A stretch of 14,181 bases of DNA from Spirochaetales bacterium (GTDB lineage: Bacteria; Spirochaetota; Spirochaetia; DAHUYW01): positions 1 through 14,181 of the forward strand of contig DAHUYW010000059.1 in the NCBI GenBank assembly GCA_027306915.1, given 5' to 3'. Below are positions 1-6,238 of the stretch, one piece after another. The translations under genes were made by a program, and so were the position numbers. How positions within the stretch are numbered: the first letter of the stretch is position 1; the number at the start of each line of letters is the position of its first letter. Under the pieces are notes generated by a model. The model ran no database searches and was not told the DNA's origin. It saw nothing but the letters and a program-made list of their open reading frames with translations.

Positions 1-59
1 GGATGCGGGAGGGCTCGGTCGAGGAGAGCGGCGAATACGTTTCCGAGCTGAAAGGATAA
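1..59 (+). CDS. C-terminal end of upstream subunit gene (partial)
   Basis: The last 18 codons of a gene that begins outside the window; it ends with TAA at 57-59, three bases before the next ATG. The visible tail is hydrophilic and acidic and ends SELKG. In Hyf/Ehr operons the gene before the HyfF-like subunit is usually the NuoK-like HyfE subunit, whose short polar tail often ends in a similar way. That identity is inferred from gene order; the visible piece is too short to prove it. Confidence 0.55.
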   Translation, partial: MREGSVEESGEYVSELKG

Positions 60-62
60 CGC

Positions 63-1433
63 ATGATAGTCTACGCCCTCCCCATGATCGCCTCCCTCGC
101 GGGGGCGCTTCTCTCGATCGTGCCGGTACTCTACTTCGAAGAGACGGTCTCGGTCGCGGCCTCGGCCGCGGCCGTGGTCTCGTCGGTCTGGATCCTTTTT
201 CTGCCCGATGCCGCCGGGAGCTTCCTTTTCATCGACGGGCTTTCGAAGGTAATGCTTCTGTCGGTCTCTCTCATCTATCTCTCCACGGCGCTCTACTCGA
301 TCACCTTCCTGAAGTACATCGAGAATCCCCTCTTCCAGAAGCGCTTCTACTACTTTCTCTTGAACGCCTTCGTGCTCACCATGCTCTTCACGGTCTCGGT
401 GGCCAACCTCGGCCTGGTCTGGATCGGGGTCGAGGCGACGACCGTCACGAGCGCGCTTCTGGTGGCGACCGAGAACGACGAGACAGCGATCGAGGCCTCG
501 TGGCGCTACGTCATCATCGTGTCGATGGGACTGGTGATTTCGCTCGTCGCGAATATCTTCCTCTATAAGGCGACGGGCACCCTCGACATCGCGGCACTTC
601 GGTTCGCTCACCCGGCCGGGATCACCTTGAGCATCGCGGTGCTTCTCGCAATAGTCGGCTACGGGACGAAGGCCGGCGTCTTCCCGATGTACACCTGGCT
701 CCCGGACGTACACGGCAAGGCCCCCTCGCCGGTGAGCGGAATCTTCTCGAGCGTGCTTCTCCCTGTTGCGATGTACGCGATTATGAGGATCATCCAGATC
801 TCCCCGCAGGGAATCGCCCGGACCTTCGCCCTGACGCTCGGCGTCCTCACGGTCGCCAGCGCCGCGCTTCTCATGCCCGCCCAGTCGGACTACAAGCGCC
901 TCTTCGCCTATTCGACGATCGAGAATATGGGAATGATCCTCATCGGAATATCGGTCGGCGGGCTCGGACTCGTCGGCGGCCTAGTTATCCTGGTCGCACA
1001 CTCCTTCGCCAAGTCGTCGGTCTTTTTCTTAAGCGGCAACCTCCTGGTGCGCTACGGAACGACGAGGATGGACGGCGTGCGGGGCGCAGCGTCGCGCATG
1101 CCGAAGAGCGGCTACACCCTCCTCTTCGGCAGCCTTGCCGTCACCGGGACGCCCCCCTTCGGGACCTTCGTCGGCGAGGTCATGGTAATGGCCGCGCTCT
1201 TCGCGCTCCACATGGTCGCCCTCGCGATCGTCATTCTCTTCTTTCTCGCGCTCGCCTTTCTCGCCGTCAACCGGAGGGTCGTGCAGATGCTTTTCTCCTC
1301 CCCCGACGGCGGGACCATGGAGCGCGGCTATATCGGCACCCTCGTTCCGATGATCGGCGTGGCCCTTGCGGTCCTCACCGTCGCGGCGGTCCCGGGGATC
1401 TATGCGCTGCTTCAGGGAGGCGCAAGGCCATGA
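63..1433 (+). CDS. hyfF: HyfF/NuoN-like proton-translocating antiporter subunit of an Ehr/Hyf complex
   Basis: An integral membrane subunit of the MrpD/NuoL-M-N family, expected to have about 14 helices and to carry a proton channel in the membrane arm. Family marks are visible. NLGLVWIGVEATT (115-127) holds the TM5 glutamate E124. GYGTKAGVFPMYTWLPD (199-215) holds the TM7 lysine K203 and is followed by APSPVSG. KRLFAYSTIENMG (278-290), HSFAKSS (313-319, with K317) and GTPPFGTFVGE (362-372) complete the set. The family histidine before TWLPD is replaced (PMYTW for PxHxW). At 456 residues it is shorter than E. coli HyfF (about 526), which suits a compact variant. The ATG at 63 follows an AAAGGA-type ribosome site. 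The stop overlaps the next start (ATGA), indicating translational coupling to the large subunit gene. Confidence 0.92.
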   Translation: MIVYALPMIASLAGALLSIVPVLYFEETVSVAASAAAVVSSVWILFLPDAAGSFLFIDGLSKVMLLSVSLIYLSTALYSITFLKYIENPLFQKRFYYFLLNAFVLTMLFTVSVANLGLVWIGVEATTVTSALLVATENDETAIEASWRYVIIVSMGLVISLVANIFLYKATGTLDIAALRFAHPAGITLSIAVLLAIVGYGTKAGVFPMYTWLPDVHGKAPSPVSGIFSSVLLPVAMYAIMRIIQISPQGIARTFALTLGVLTVASAALLMPAQSDYKRLFAYSTIENMGMILIGISVGGLGLVGGLVILVAHSFAKSSVFFLSGNLLVRYGTTRMDGVRGAASRMPKSGYTLLFGSLAVTGTPPFGTFVGEVMVMAALFALHMVALAIVILFFLALAFLAVNRRVVQMLFSSPDGGTMERGYIGTLVPMIGVALAVLTVAAVPGIYALLQGGARP

Positions 1434-2791
1434 ATCGCCTGCTTGGACTCATTCAATCCCGGGGAGAGACGCTCGACCTGGTGCAGGCCCAGGGAGCGGT
1501 GGAGGCCTGCGCCGCAGGTACCGTCGAGGTCCAGATCGCACCCGGACAGAGCGACGGCGTGCGCGCCCTCCTTGCGGATCGGAATCGCCTCCTCGGAAAC
1601 GGAGCTTCCCGCGGCGAGGGCGTCTTCGATTTCCGCTACGGCCCCTTCACCGGCGGCTATCCGGAGGCGGGGGTCTATCACCTCCACACCTACGGCGAGC
1701 GGATTCTCTCCGTCGAGATCGATCTCGGCTACAAGCATCGCGCAATCGAGACCTCGATGGCCGGCGCGACGATCGAAGAGGGCCTTCGCTGGGCCGAGGC
1801 GGTGTGCGGCAGCTTCGCCTTCGCGCACTCCCTCGCCTACTGCCGGGCCGTCGAGAGCTCCCTCGGCATCGAGGTGGGCAGAGCCGACCGGCGCCTTCGC
1901 CTCATCGGGCTCGAGCTCGAGCGCGTCTACAACCACATCCTCGTCAAGGCGCGCCTCGCGCAGGCTGCGGCCCAGAAGGTCCTCGACGCGCACCTCTATG
2001 CGCTCTTCGAGGAGGCCCTGCGGATCAACGGCCTCTTCTCCGGCTCGCGCCTGCTTGCCGGGGCGAACCGGATCGGCTGGATCGCCACGGCCGTCGACGG
2101 CGCCGGGGCAATGGCCGCCGGCGGCGCCGTTGCTGCCGCCGCTGCCGCCAACAGATCGGCCGCGGTCGCTGGCGGCGGGTTTGACGCGGTAGCCGCGGCC
2201 GACAGCCTCGCCCACCGCGTGCGGGAGCTGCGCTCGCGGTTCTCGCGGCTCTACGAGGCGAGCCTCGCGAGCCGCAACTACCTCGATCGGCTCCATTTCA
2301 TCGCCGTCGTCGATCCGGAGCTCGCCCTCACCTACAGCCTGACCGGCCCCTCGCTGCGCGCCTCCGGGGTCGCGCTCGACCTGCGCGCCTCGGAGCCGCT
2401 GCTCGAAGGCTTCGCGCCGATCACCAAGGTCGAGGGGGACGCCCTCGCGCGGATGGAGCTGCGGGCGGAGGAGGCGCTGCAGTCCTGCGACATCATCCTG
2501 GCGCAGCTTTCCGCCCTCAAAGCGGAGGAAGAGGCCGGCATGCACGAGGACCGGCTGGCCCGCGCCGCGGCCCGAGCGTCCGGGGCAGGGGTCGGCGCCG
2601 CCGAGTCTCCCTCCGGCACGATCGCCTGGAGGGTCGAGGTCAAGGAGGGGCTGATTCGGAGCGCCTACGTCTCGACCCCCTCGTTTTTCGGATATCGGAT
2701 CTTCGCCGAGGCGATCACGGGGCACATCTTCACCGACTTCCCCTTCGCCCTCGATTCCTTCGGGCTCTCCTTTGCGGATGCAGCGAGGTAG
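1430..2791 (+). CDS. ehrL: HyfG/NuoD-like large subunit lacking NiFe ligands (EhrL type)
   Basis: Homologue of the catalytic subunit of group 4 NiFe hydrogenases and of complex I NuoD. Family marks are GPFTGGYPEAGVY (71-83), LGYKHRAIE (99-107) and ELERVYNHI (162-170). The hydrogenase motif L1 (CGxC) reads C126-G-S-F129, so the second cysteine is Phe. The C-terminal L2 region (DPCxxC) reads SFGLSFADAAR (443-453), which lines up residue for residue with complex I SFDIVMGDVDR; the cysteine positions are Ser447 and Asp450. Only one of four Ni-Fe ligands remains, so hydrogenase activity is not expected. Residues about 221-257 form an Ala/Gly-rich insertion and 366-396 a second low-complexity stretch. 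It starts in an ATGA overlap with a GGGAGG site 9 bases upstream. It ends in TAG directly followed, in the same frame, by the small subunit ATG. It should sit in the peripheral arm facing the cytoplasm. Confidence 0.88.
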   Translation: MNRLLGLIQSRGETLDLVQAQGAVEACAAGTVEVQIAPGQSDGVRALLADRNRLLGNGASRGEGVFDFRYGPFTGGYPEAGVYHLHTYGERILSVEIDLGYKHRAIETSMAGATIEEGLRWAEAVCGSFAFAHSLAYCRAVESSLGIEVGRADRRLRLIGLELERVYNHILVKARLAQAAAQKVLDAHLYALFEEALRINGLFSGSRLLAGANRIGWIATAVDGAGAMAAGGAVAAAAAANRSAAVAGGGFDAVAAADSLAHRVRELRSRFSRLYEASLASRNYLDRLHFIAVVDPELALTYSLTGPSLRASGVALDLRASEPLLEGFAPITKVEGDALARMELRAEEALQSCDIILAQLSALKAEEEAGMHEDRLARAAARASGAGVGAAESPSGTIAWRVEVKEGLIRSAYVSTPSFFGYRIFAEAITGHIFTDFPFALDSFGLSFADAAR

Positions 2792-3286
2792 ATGATGGCA
2801 CGCATGACATGGTGGCCGCTTTTCGGCATCACCCGGCGATTGACGGAGCGAAAGCGCGACTATCCGCATCCTGCGGCCCTCGGGCCGGCCGGGCGGCGCA
2901 GTCCGCTCGGGCGCCTCTTCCGGCGCTCCCTCTTCGTCTATCCGATCGACGTCGGTAGCTCCAATGCGCTGAACATGGAGGTCGCGGCGCTGCGCACCCC
3001 GCAGTACAACATCCACCGCTTCGGCATCTTTTTCACCGACACCCCGCGCCACGCCGATCTTCTGCTCGTCCTCGGCCGCCCGACCGCAAAGACCTGGGGT
3101 CCGCTCGAGGAGACCATCGCGCAGCTTCCCCGCCCCTTCGGCGTTCTCCACCTCTACGAGCCCTTTCCGCCTGAGAGCAAGCCCCCGGTCGCGGAGCTGC
3201 CGAATCTCGTTGCGCGCGTCGAGGGTGTCCCTTCTGCCGAGGAGCTCCTGGCCCTCCTACGCGCGGCTTCACGAGGAGAAAGGTGA
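2792..3286 (+). CDS. ehrS: HyfI/NuoB-like small subunit with no cysteines (EhrS type)
   Basis: Homologue of the NuoB/HyfI subunit that normally carries the proximal [4Fe-4S] cluster between the membrane arm and the active site. The fold is recognisable: RRSLFVYPIDVGSSN (44-58), YNIHRFGIFFTDTPRHAD (72-89), LLLVLGRPT. The cluster motif GSCNGCELE reads GSSNALNME, so the cysteines become Ser57 and Leu60. The GDCA region near 119-129 reads LHLYEPFPPES, and the PGCPP cysteine is Val146 in VEGVPSAEE. The whole 164-residue protein contains no cysteine. It cannot bind the N2-type cluster in the normal way, so a structural or conformational role is inferred. The ATG at 2792 directly follows the TAG of the preceding gene; the ATG at 2795 is better spaced (6 bases) from GAGG at 2785-2788 and may be the true start. 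TGA overlaps the next ATG by one base. Confidence 0.88.
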   Translation: MMARMTWWPLFGITRRLTERKRDYPHPAALGPAGRRSPLGRLFRRSLFVYPIDVGSSNALNMEVAALRTPQYNIHRFGIFFTDTPRHADLLLVLGRPTAKTWGPLEETIAQLPRPFGVLHLYEPFPPESKPPVAELPNLVARVEGVPSAEELLALLRAASRGER

Positions 3287-5037
3287 TGATATTCGTCGCA
3301 GGTGCGCTCGGACTCTTCGCTCTTGGGGCCATCCTCGCGCGACGGCCCGCCACAGGCTACGCGTTTGCCGCAGCGGGAAGCTTGGCGGCCCTTGCCGCCG
3401 GCATGCAGGGGCTCGTGGGGCCGCAGGGCTCCTTTACCCTTCCCTTCGTCGGCGATCTCGCCGTCGGAGTCGGGCTTGACCGCCTCTCCGGGAGCTTCCT
3501 GCTGATCTCCGCCGTGGTGTGGCTCTTGGTGTCGCTGTTCAGCATTCGCTACGGGCGCGCCACTCGCCGCCTCACGGCGGTCGGCTACAATCTCGCCCTC
3601 GCCGGCATGATGCTCGTCCTCACCGCCCTCGACGCCATCACCTTCCTCGTCGGCTGGGAGATCATGACGATCTTCGTCTTTCTCATGCTCTACGAGCGAT
3701 CGCGCTCGGCGAGCTCCCCCTTCGCCTTCCTCGCCTTCGGCGAGCTCTCGACGCTCCTTCTCGTTGCGGCCTTCGCCCTTCGCTTCGCCGTCGCCCGCAC
3801 GATAAACCTTCGGGCGGACGGCGGGGGCGCGGCCTTCTTCGTTCTTGCAAGCCTCGGCATGATCGTCAAGATGGACATCGTCCCCTTCCACGCGTGGATG
3901 CGCCGGGCCTACGAGCAGCTGCCGGGCCATCTCGCCGCGGTCGCGAGCGTCGCGGTCACCCTCATGGGGGTCTACGGCCTGGAGCGGATCGCTCAGGCGG
4001 GGGGCTATTCCACGTGGTGGCCGCTGGTGCTTCTCCTCCTCGGAGCCCTCTCGGCCTTCTGGGGAGGGCTTCAGGCGGCCGCCACCAACGGCGTGCGCCT
4101 GCTTCCGGCCTACTCGACGGTGGAGTCCAACGGGCTGATCCTCTCGGCCATTGCGCTCTCGATCGTCGCCGGCGCCGAGGGCGGCACGGAGCTCGCCTAC
4201 CTCGCCGCCTTTGCCTCCGCGGCGGCGCTCGTGCTCGCGATTGCGCACGCCCTCTCCAAGTCGCTCCTTTTTCTTTCCTTGGGCGAGGCAGGCGACGCGA
4301 TAAAGAGCGCTACGATCGGCGAGACGCGCGGCGTGTGGACGAGGGTCGGTCCCGTGCCCGCCCTCGGCATCGCGGTCGCCGGCCTCTCCCTCGCCGCCTT
4401 TCCGCCCCTCGCCGGCTACGTCGGGGAGTGGATGCTCCTGGAGACTACCTTCCAGGCCTACAAGCTCTCCGACTTCGCCGCGCGCTTCGTGACCTCCTTC
4501 GCCGGGATCCTCATCGCCCTCGCGATAGGGCTTGCCGCTTTTTCCATGGTCAAGCTCATCGGCTACGTTGTTCTCGGAAGGGAGCCGCGTCCGTCCGCGC
4601 GCCCGGCGAGCTCCCCCTGGCTCACCGCTCCCCGGATCGCGCTCATCGTCCTTGTGCTCTTTGTCGGAGTCGGGCTCCCCGCTCTCCTGCCGCTCTTCGG
4701 ATTCGGGAAGCTATTCTCCGGCCTTCTCGGCGTGCCGAAACCCCTCCTCCTCGTTTCGGGGATCCCCCTCTTCGGCGTGCTCTCCCCGACGATTTTCGCC
4801 GCAATTATGGTGGCCTTAAGCGCGGTCCCCGTGATATCCTGGTACCTGCGCCGCAGGAGGGTTCGCACGGTGAACGCCTGGAACGGAGGTATCGAGATCG
4901 CTCCCCCCGAAAGCTTCACCGCGCCGGCCTACACCCAGATTCTCACGGCGATTCTTGCGAACTTCTACCGAACGCGCGAGCGCCGCAGCGAAGGGGGCCG
5001 CCGTCTCGAGACCGTCGATCTTCTGGCAAGCCCCTAG
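3286..5037 (+). CDS. hyfB: HyfB/NuoL-like antiporter subunit, ending at a premature in-frame TAG
   Basis: Large membrane subunit of the NuoL/HyfB family, predicted to translocate protons or other ions. Seen in order: LVGWEIM with the TM5 glutamate (about E125), GMIVKMDIVPFHAWM with the TM7 lysine (about K195), LLPAYSTVESNG, IAHALSKSLLF (about H321, K325), and FPPLAGYVGEWML with TM12 glutamate (about E381). A HyfB-type C-terminal region follows, with more helices and the NAWNGG..FTAPAY segment (about 529-549). The loop after TM7 reads MRRAYEQLPGHLAAV and has lost the usual LPxAHPxAPSxVSA pattern; the TM8 lysine typical of HyfB is also absent. ATG 3286 is chosen over the GTG at 3283 because GAGGAG (3273-3278) lies 7 bases before it. 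The frame stops at TAG 5035-5037, about 43 codons short of the expected family end, which continues in the same frame beyond the stop. Confidence 0.88.
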   Translation: MIFVAGALGLFALGAILARRPATGYAFAAAGSLAALAAGMQGLVGPQGSFTLPFVGDLAVGVGLDRLSGSFLLISAVVWLLVSLFSIRYGRATRRLTAVGYNLALAGMMLVLTALDAITFLVGWEIMTIFVFLMLYERSRSASSPFAFLAFGELSTLLLVAAFALRFAVARTINLRADGGGAAFFVLASLGMIVKMDIVPFHAWMRRAYEQLPGHLAAVASVAVTLMGVYGLERIAQAGGYSTWWPLVLLLLGALSAFWGGLQAAATNGVRLLPAYSTVESNGLILSAIALSIVAGAEGGTELAYLAAFASAAALVLAIAHALSKSLLFLSLGEAGDAIKSATIGETRGVWTRVGPVPALGIAVAGLSLAAFPPLAGYVGEWMLLETTFQAYKLSDFAARFVTSFAGILIALAIGLAAFSMVKLIGYVVLGREPRPSARPASSPWLTAPRIALIVLVLFVGVGLPALLPLFGFGKLFSGLLGVPKPLLLVSGIPLFGVLSPTIFAAIMVALSAVPVISWYLRRRRVRTVNAWNGGIEIAPPESFTAPAYTQILTAILANFYRTRERRSEGGRRLETVDLLASP

Positions 5038-5169
5038 GGCCCGATCCGAACCGCGGTCGAGCGCATCGCCGCCTGGGCAAGCCGCCTCTTCATGAACGGC
5101 CGGATCGCGGCCTACGTCCTCTACATCGTGGTCATGTTCGTGGTAGCCCTGGTGATTGCGTTGCTATAG
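5038..5169 (+). other. In-frame C-terminal tail of the HyfB-like gene beyond the TAG
   Basis: The reading frame of the HyfB-like gene continues after the TAG at 5035-5037 for 43 codons to a second TAG at 5167-5169. The translated tail contains an amphipathic stretch (TAVERIAAWASRLF), then the family-typical NGRIAAYVLYI and a final hydrophobic helix (VVMFVVALVIALL). HyfB-like proteins normally end with a segment of this kind (NG/SG..x-YxLYI followed by a hydrophobic helix). The tail is thus part of the ancestral protein and has no separate start signal. It may be read by stop-codon readthrough, be lost through a recent nonsense mutation, or reflect a base-calling error. The intact tail suggests the interruption is recent or not absolute. 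Confidence 0.75.
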
Positions 5170-5200
5170 CCGCGCGTCCACCGCGGGCCGAAAACCATAA

Positions 5201-5226
5201 GCGCCCGCGCGCAATCGCGCGGGCGC
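5201..5226. repeat. Perfect 11-bp GC-only hairpin with CAAT loop
   Basis: GCGCCCGCGCG (5201-5211), loop CAAT (5212-5215), and the exact reverse complement CGCGCGGGCGC (5216-5226). It lies 31 bases after the end of the complex's last frame and 25 bases before the next ATG. No T-run follows on the plus strand, so it is not a canonical rho-independent terminator. It could be a transcript-end stabiliser, a terminator used without a U-tract, or an attenuating structure ahead of the next gene. The palindrome ACGCGCGT follows immediately (5227-5234). Confidence 0.6.
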
Positions 5227-5251
5227 ACGCGCGTGAAGGGAGGGTAGCGCC

Positions 5252-6163
5252 ATGAGCGTTCGGTTCCTCTCCAAGCTTGCCGCCGTCCGACTTCCCCGTG
5301 ATCCGCCGGAGCGTTGGGAGCTCACCGGAGCGCCCATCGATTGGAGATACTGGCGGCGCGACAGCTCCTGGGGCCATCCCTTCGTCCCGCGAAGCGAAGA
5401 GGATGCGCCCGAAGGCTCCTTCGAAGCGCTTCACCGAAGCTGCGGAGCGGACTCCCTCGAGGAGCTGTTCGTCATCCCGATGAGCGTGCGCAACGTGAGC
5501 TTTCTGCCCCGCACGCTCACGGTCGTAACGCCGACCCACGTCCTTGGAATCGGAGAGAGCGGCATCGGGCTCTGGGTGACCGAGCCCAACCCTCACCTCG
5601 AATCGGTAATCGACTACGACAGCTTCGCCGCCATCGATCACGTCCACATCTTTCTCTATGGAAGGATTCGCTTCTTGGGCGAGGGTCAAGATGTGACCCT
5701 GCGCTACAACACAGTTGCCGACTACAAGCTCAACCCGGCGGTAAGGCTCCTTCGCCGCAGGGTAGCAGGTCAAGCCTTCGCGGTCCCCGAAAACGAGGGT
5801 CCCGACGATGTCGCCCTTCCCTTCAAGTGGAACATCATCGCGCGCTCGCCCTTCCTGACCCTCGAGCCGGGCGCTCCGGTCGCGGTCGCCTTCGCGCGGC
5901 GCCCCGCGCGGGCATGGAAGAACCGGGAGCACGGCGCCCTGCTCGCGCTTACCCCCTTCGAGCTCATCTTCCTGCACGAGCCCTACGATGCCGCCAGCAC
6001 CTACGGGACCGACGGCTTCTATCTTCCTCGCTCGCGCATCGACGAGCTCCGCTTCGAGCGGGAGAAGATCGTCTGCAAGGTGAAGGGAAGATCGATCGAG
6101 CTGGTCATGCCGGCATCGCTGGTCGAAGCGGGGCGGCGGTGGTTCGCCGCCCTTCGCAGGTAG
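5252..6163 (+). CDS. Uncharacterised protein with two PH-like halves
   Basis: I do not recognise a named family. The 303-residue protein has no signal peptide and no membrane helix, so it is probably cytoplasmic. Two segments resemble each other and bacterial PH-like/GRAM-type beta folds. The first, about 88-170, runs TLTVVTPTHVLGI.. VIDYDSFAAIDHV.. VTLRYNT.. and ends in an Arg-rich helix. The second, about 228-302, runs GALLALTPFELIFL.. YLPRSRIDELRF.. KIVCKVKGRSIELV.. and ends in a helix with RRWFAALRR. The pattern 'strand, turn, site around IDE/IDH, paired strands, closing helix' occurs in both. The N-terminal 70 residues are Trp- and Pro-rich (RYWRRDSSWGHPF). ATG 5252 has a strong GGGAGG site at 5238-5243. 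It lies 82 bases after the complex genes and could be co-transcribed with them. The PH-like reading is tentative and no function is assigned. Confidence 0.75.
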   Translation: MSVRFLSKLAAVRLPRDPPERWELTGAPIDWRYWRRDSSWGHPFVPRSEEDAPEGSFEALHRSCGADSLEELFVIPMSVRNVSFLPRTLTVVTPTHVLGIGESGIGLWVTEPNPHLESVIDYDSFAAIDHVHIFLYGRIRFLGEGQDVTLRYNTVADYKLNPAVRLLRRRVAGQAFAVPENEGPDDVALPFKWNIIARSPFLTLEPGAPVAVAFARRPARAWKNREHGALLALTPFELIFLHEPYDAASTYGTDGFYLPRSRIDELRFEREKIVCKVKGRSIELVMPASLVEAGRRWFAALRR

Positions 6164-6178
6164 GAACGGCGGCCGCCG
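6131..6178. repeat. Inverted repeats at the convergent gene ends
   Basis: An 8-bp perfect stem GGGCGGCG / CGCCGCCC (6131-6138 and 6145-6152, loop GTGGTT) lies in the last codons of the plus-strand gene. A 12-base self-complementary palindrome CGGCGGCCGCCG (6167-6178) lies just after its stop. Both fall between converging genes, where a bidirectional terminator would be expected. Neither is followed by a T-run, so terminator function is only a possibility. The rest of the 75-base gap to 6239 shows nothing further. Confidence 0.35.
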
Positions 6179-6238
6179 ACCCTCACGATTTGAAAGCGGC
6201 CGCGCATGGCCGACCCCGCGGCCCCGAGCGGCGCCTCT

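Noticed and set aside
1412..3151. Long minus-strand open frame (579 codons) opposite the large and small subunit genes
   Set aside because: It is antisense to well-supported genes, its translation is Gly/Glu/Arg-rich with no motifs, and long shadow frames are expected at this G+C content.
1430..3286. Active NiFe hydrogenase (formate hydrogenlyase type)
   Set aside because: Three of four NiFe-ligand cysteines and all small subunit cluster cysteines are missing.
3154..4248. Minus-strand open frame (364 codons) opposite the HyfB-like gene
   Set aside because: Low-complexity Glu/Gly/Arg composition; antisense to conserved antiporter motifs.
5035..5169. TAG as a pyrrolysine or other sense codon in this organism
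   Set aside because: TAG also closes the large subunit gene, the HyfB-like tail itself, the PH-like gene and the CxxC/CxxH gene, so it works as an ordinary stop here. A special decoding signal was not seen.
3519..5255. Long plus-strand open frame (578 codons) overlapping the HyfB-like gene
   Set aside because: The translation is mostly Arg/Pro/His repeats without helices or motifs, while the other frame gives a clear membrane protein.
6167..6202. Two GCGGCCGC-containing sites as a directed repeat element
   Set aside because: Eight-base G/C palindromes recur by chance in DNA this rich in G+C, and their flanks do not match.
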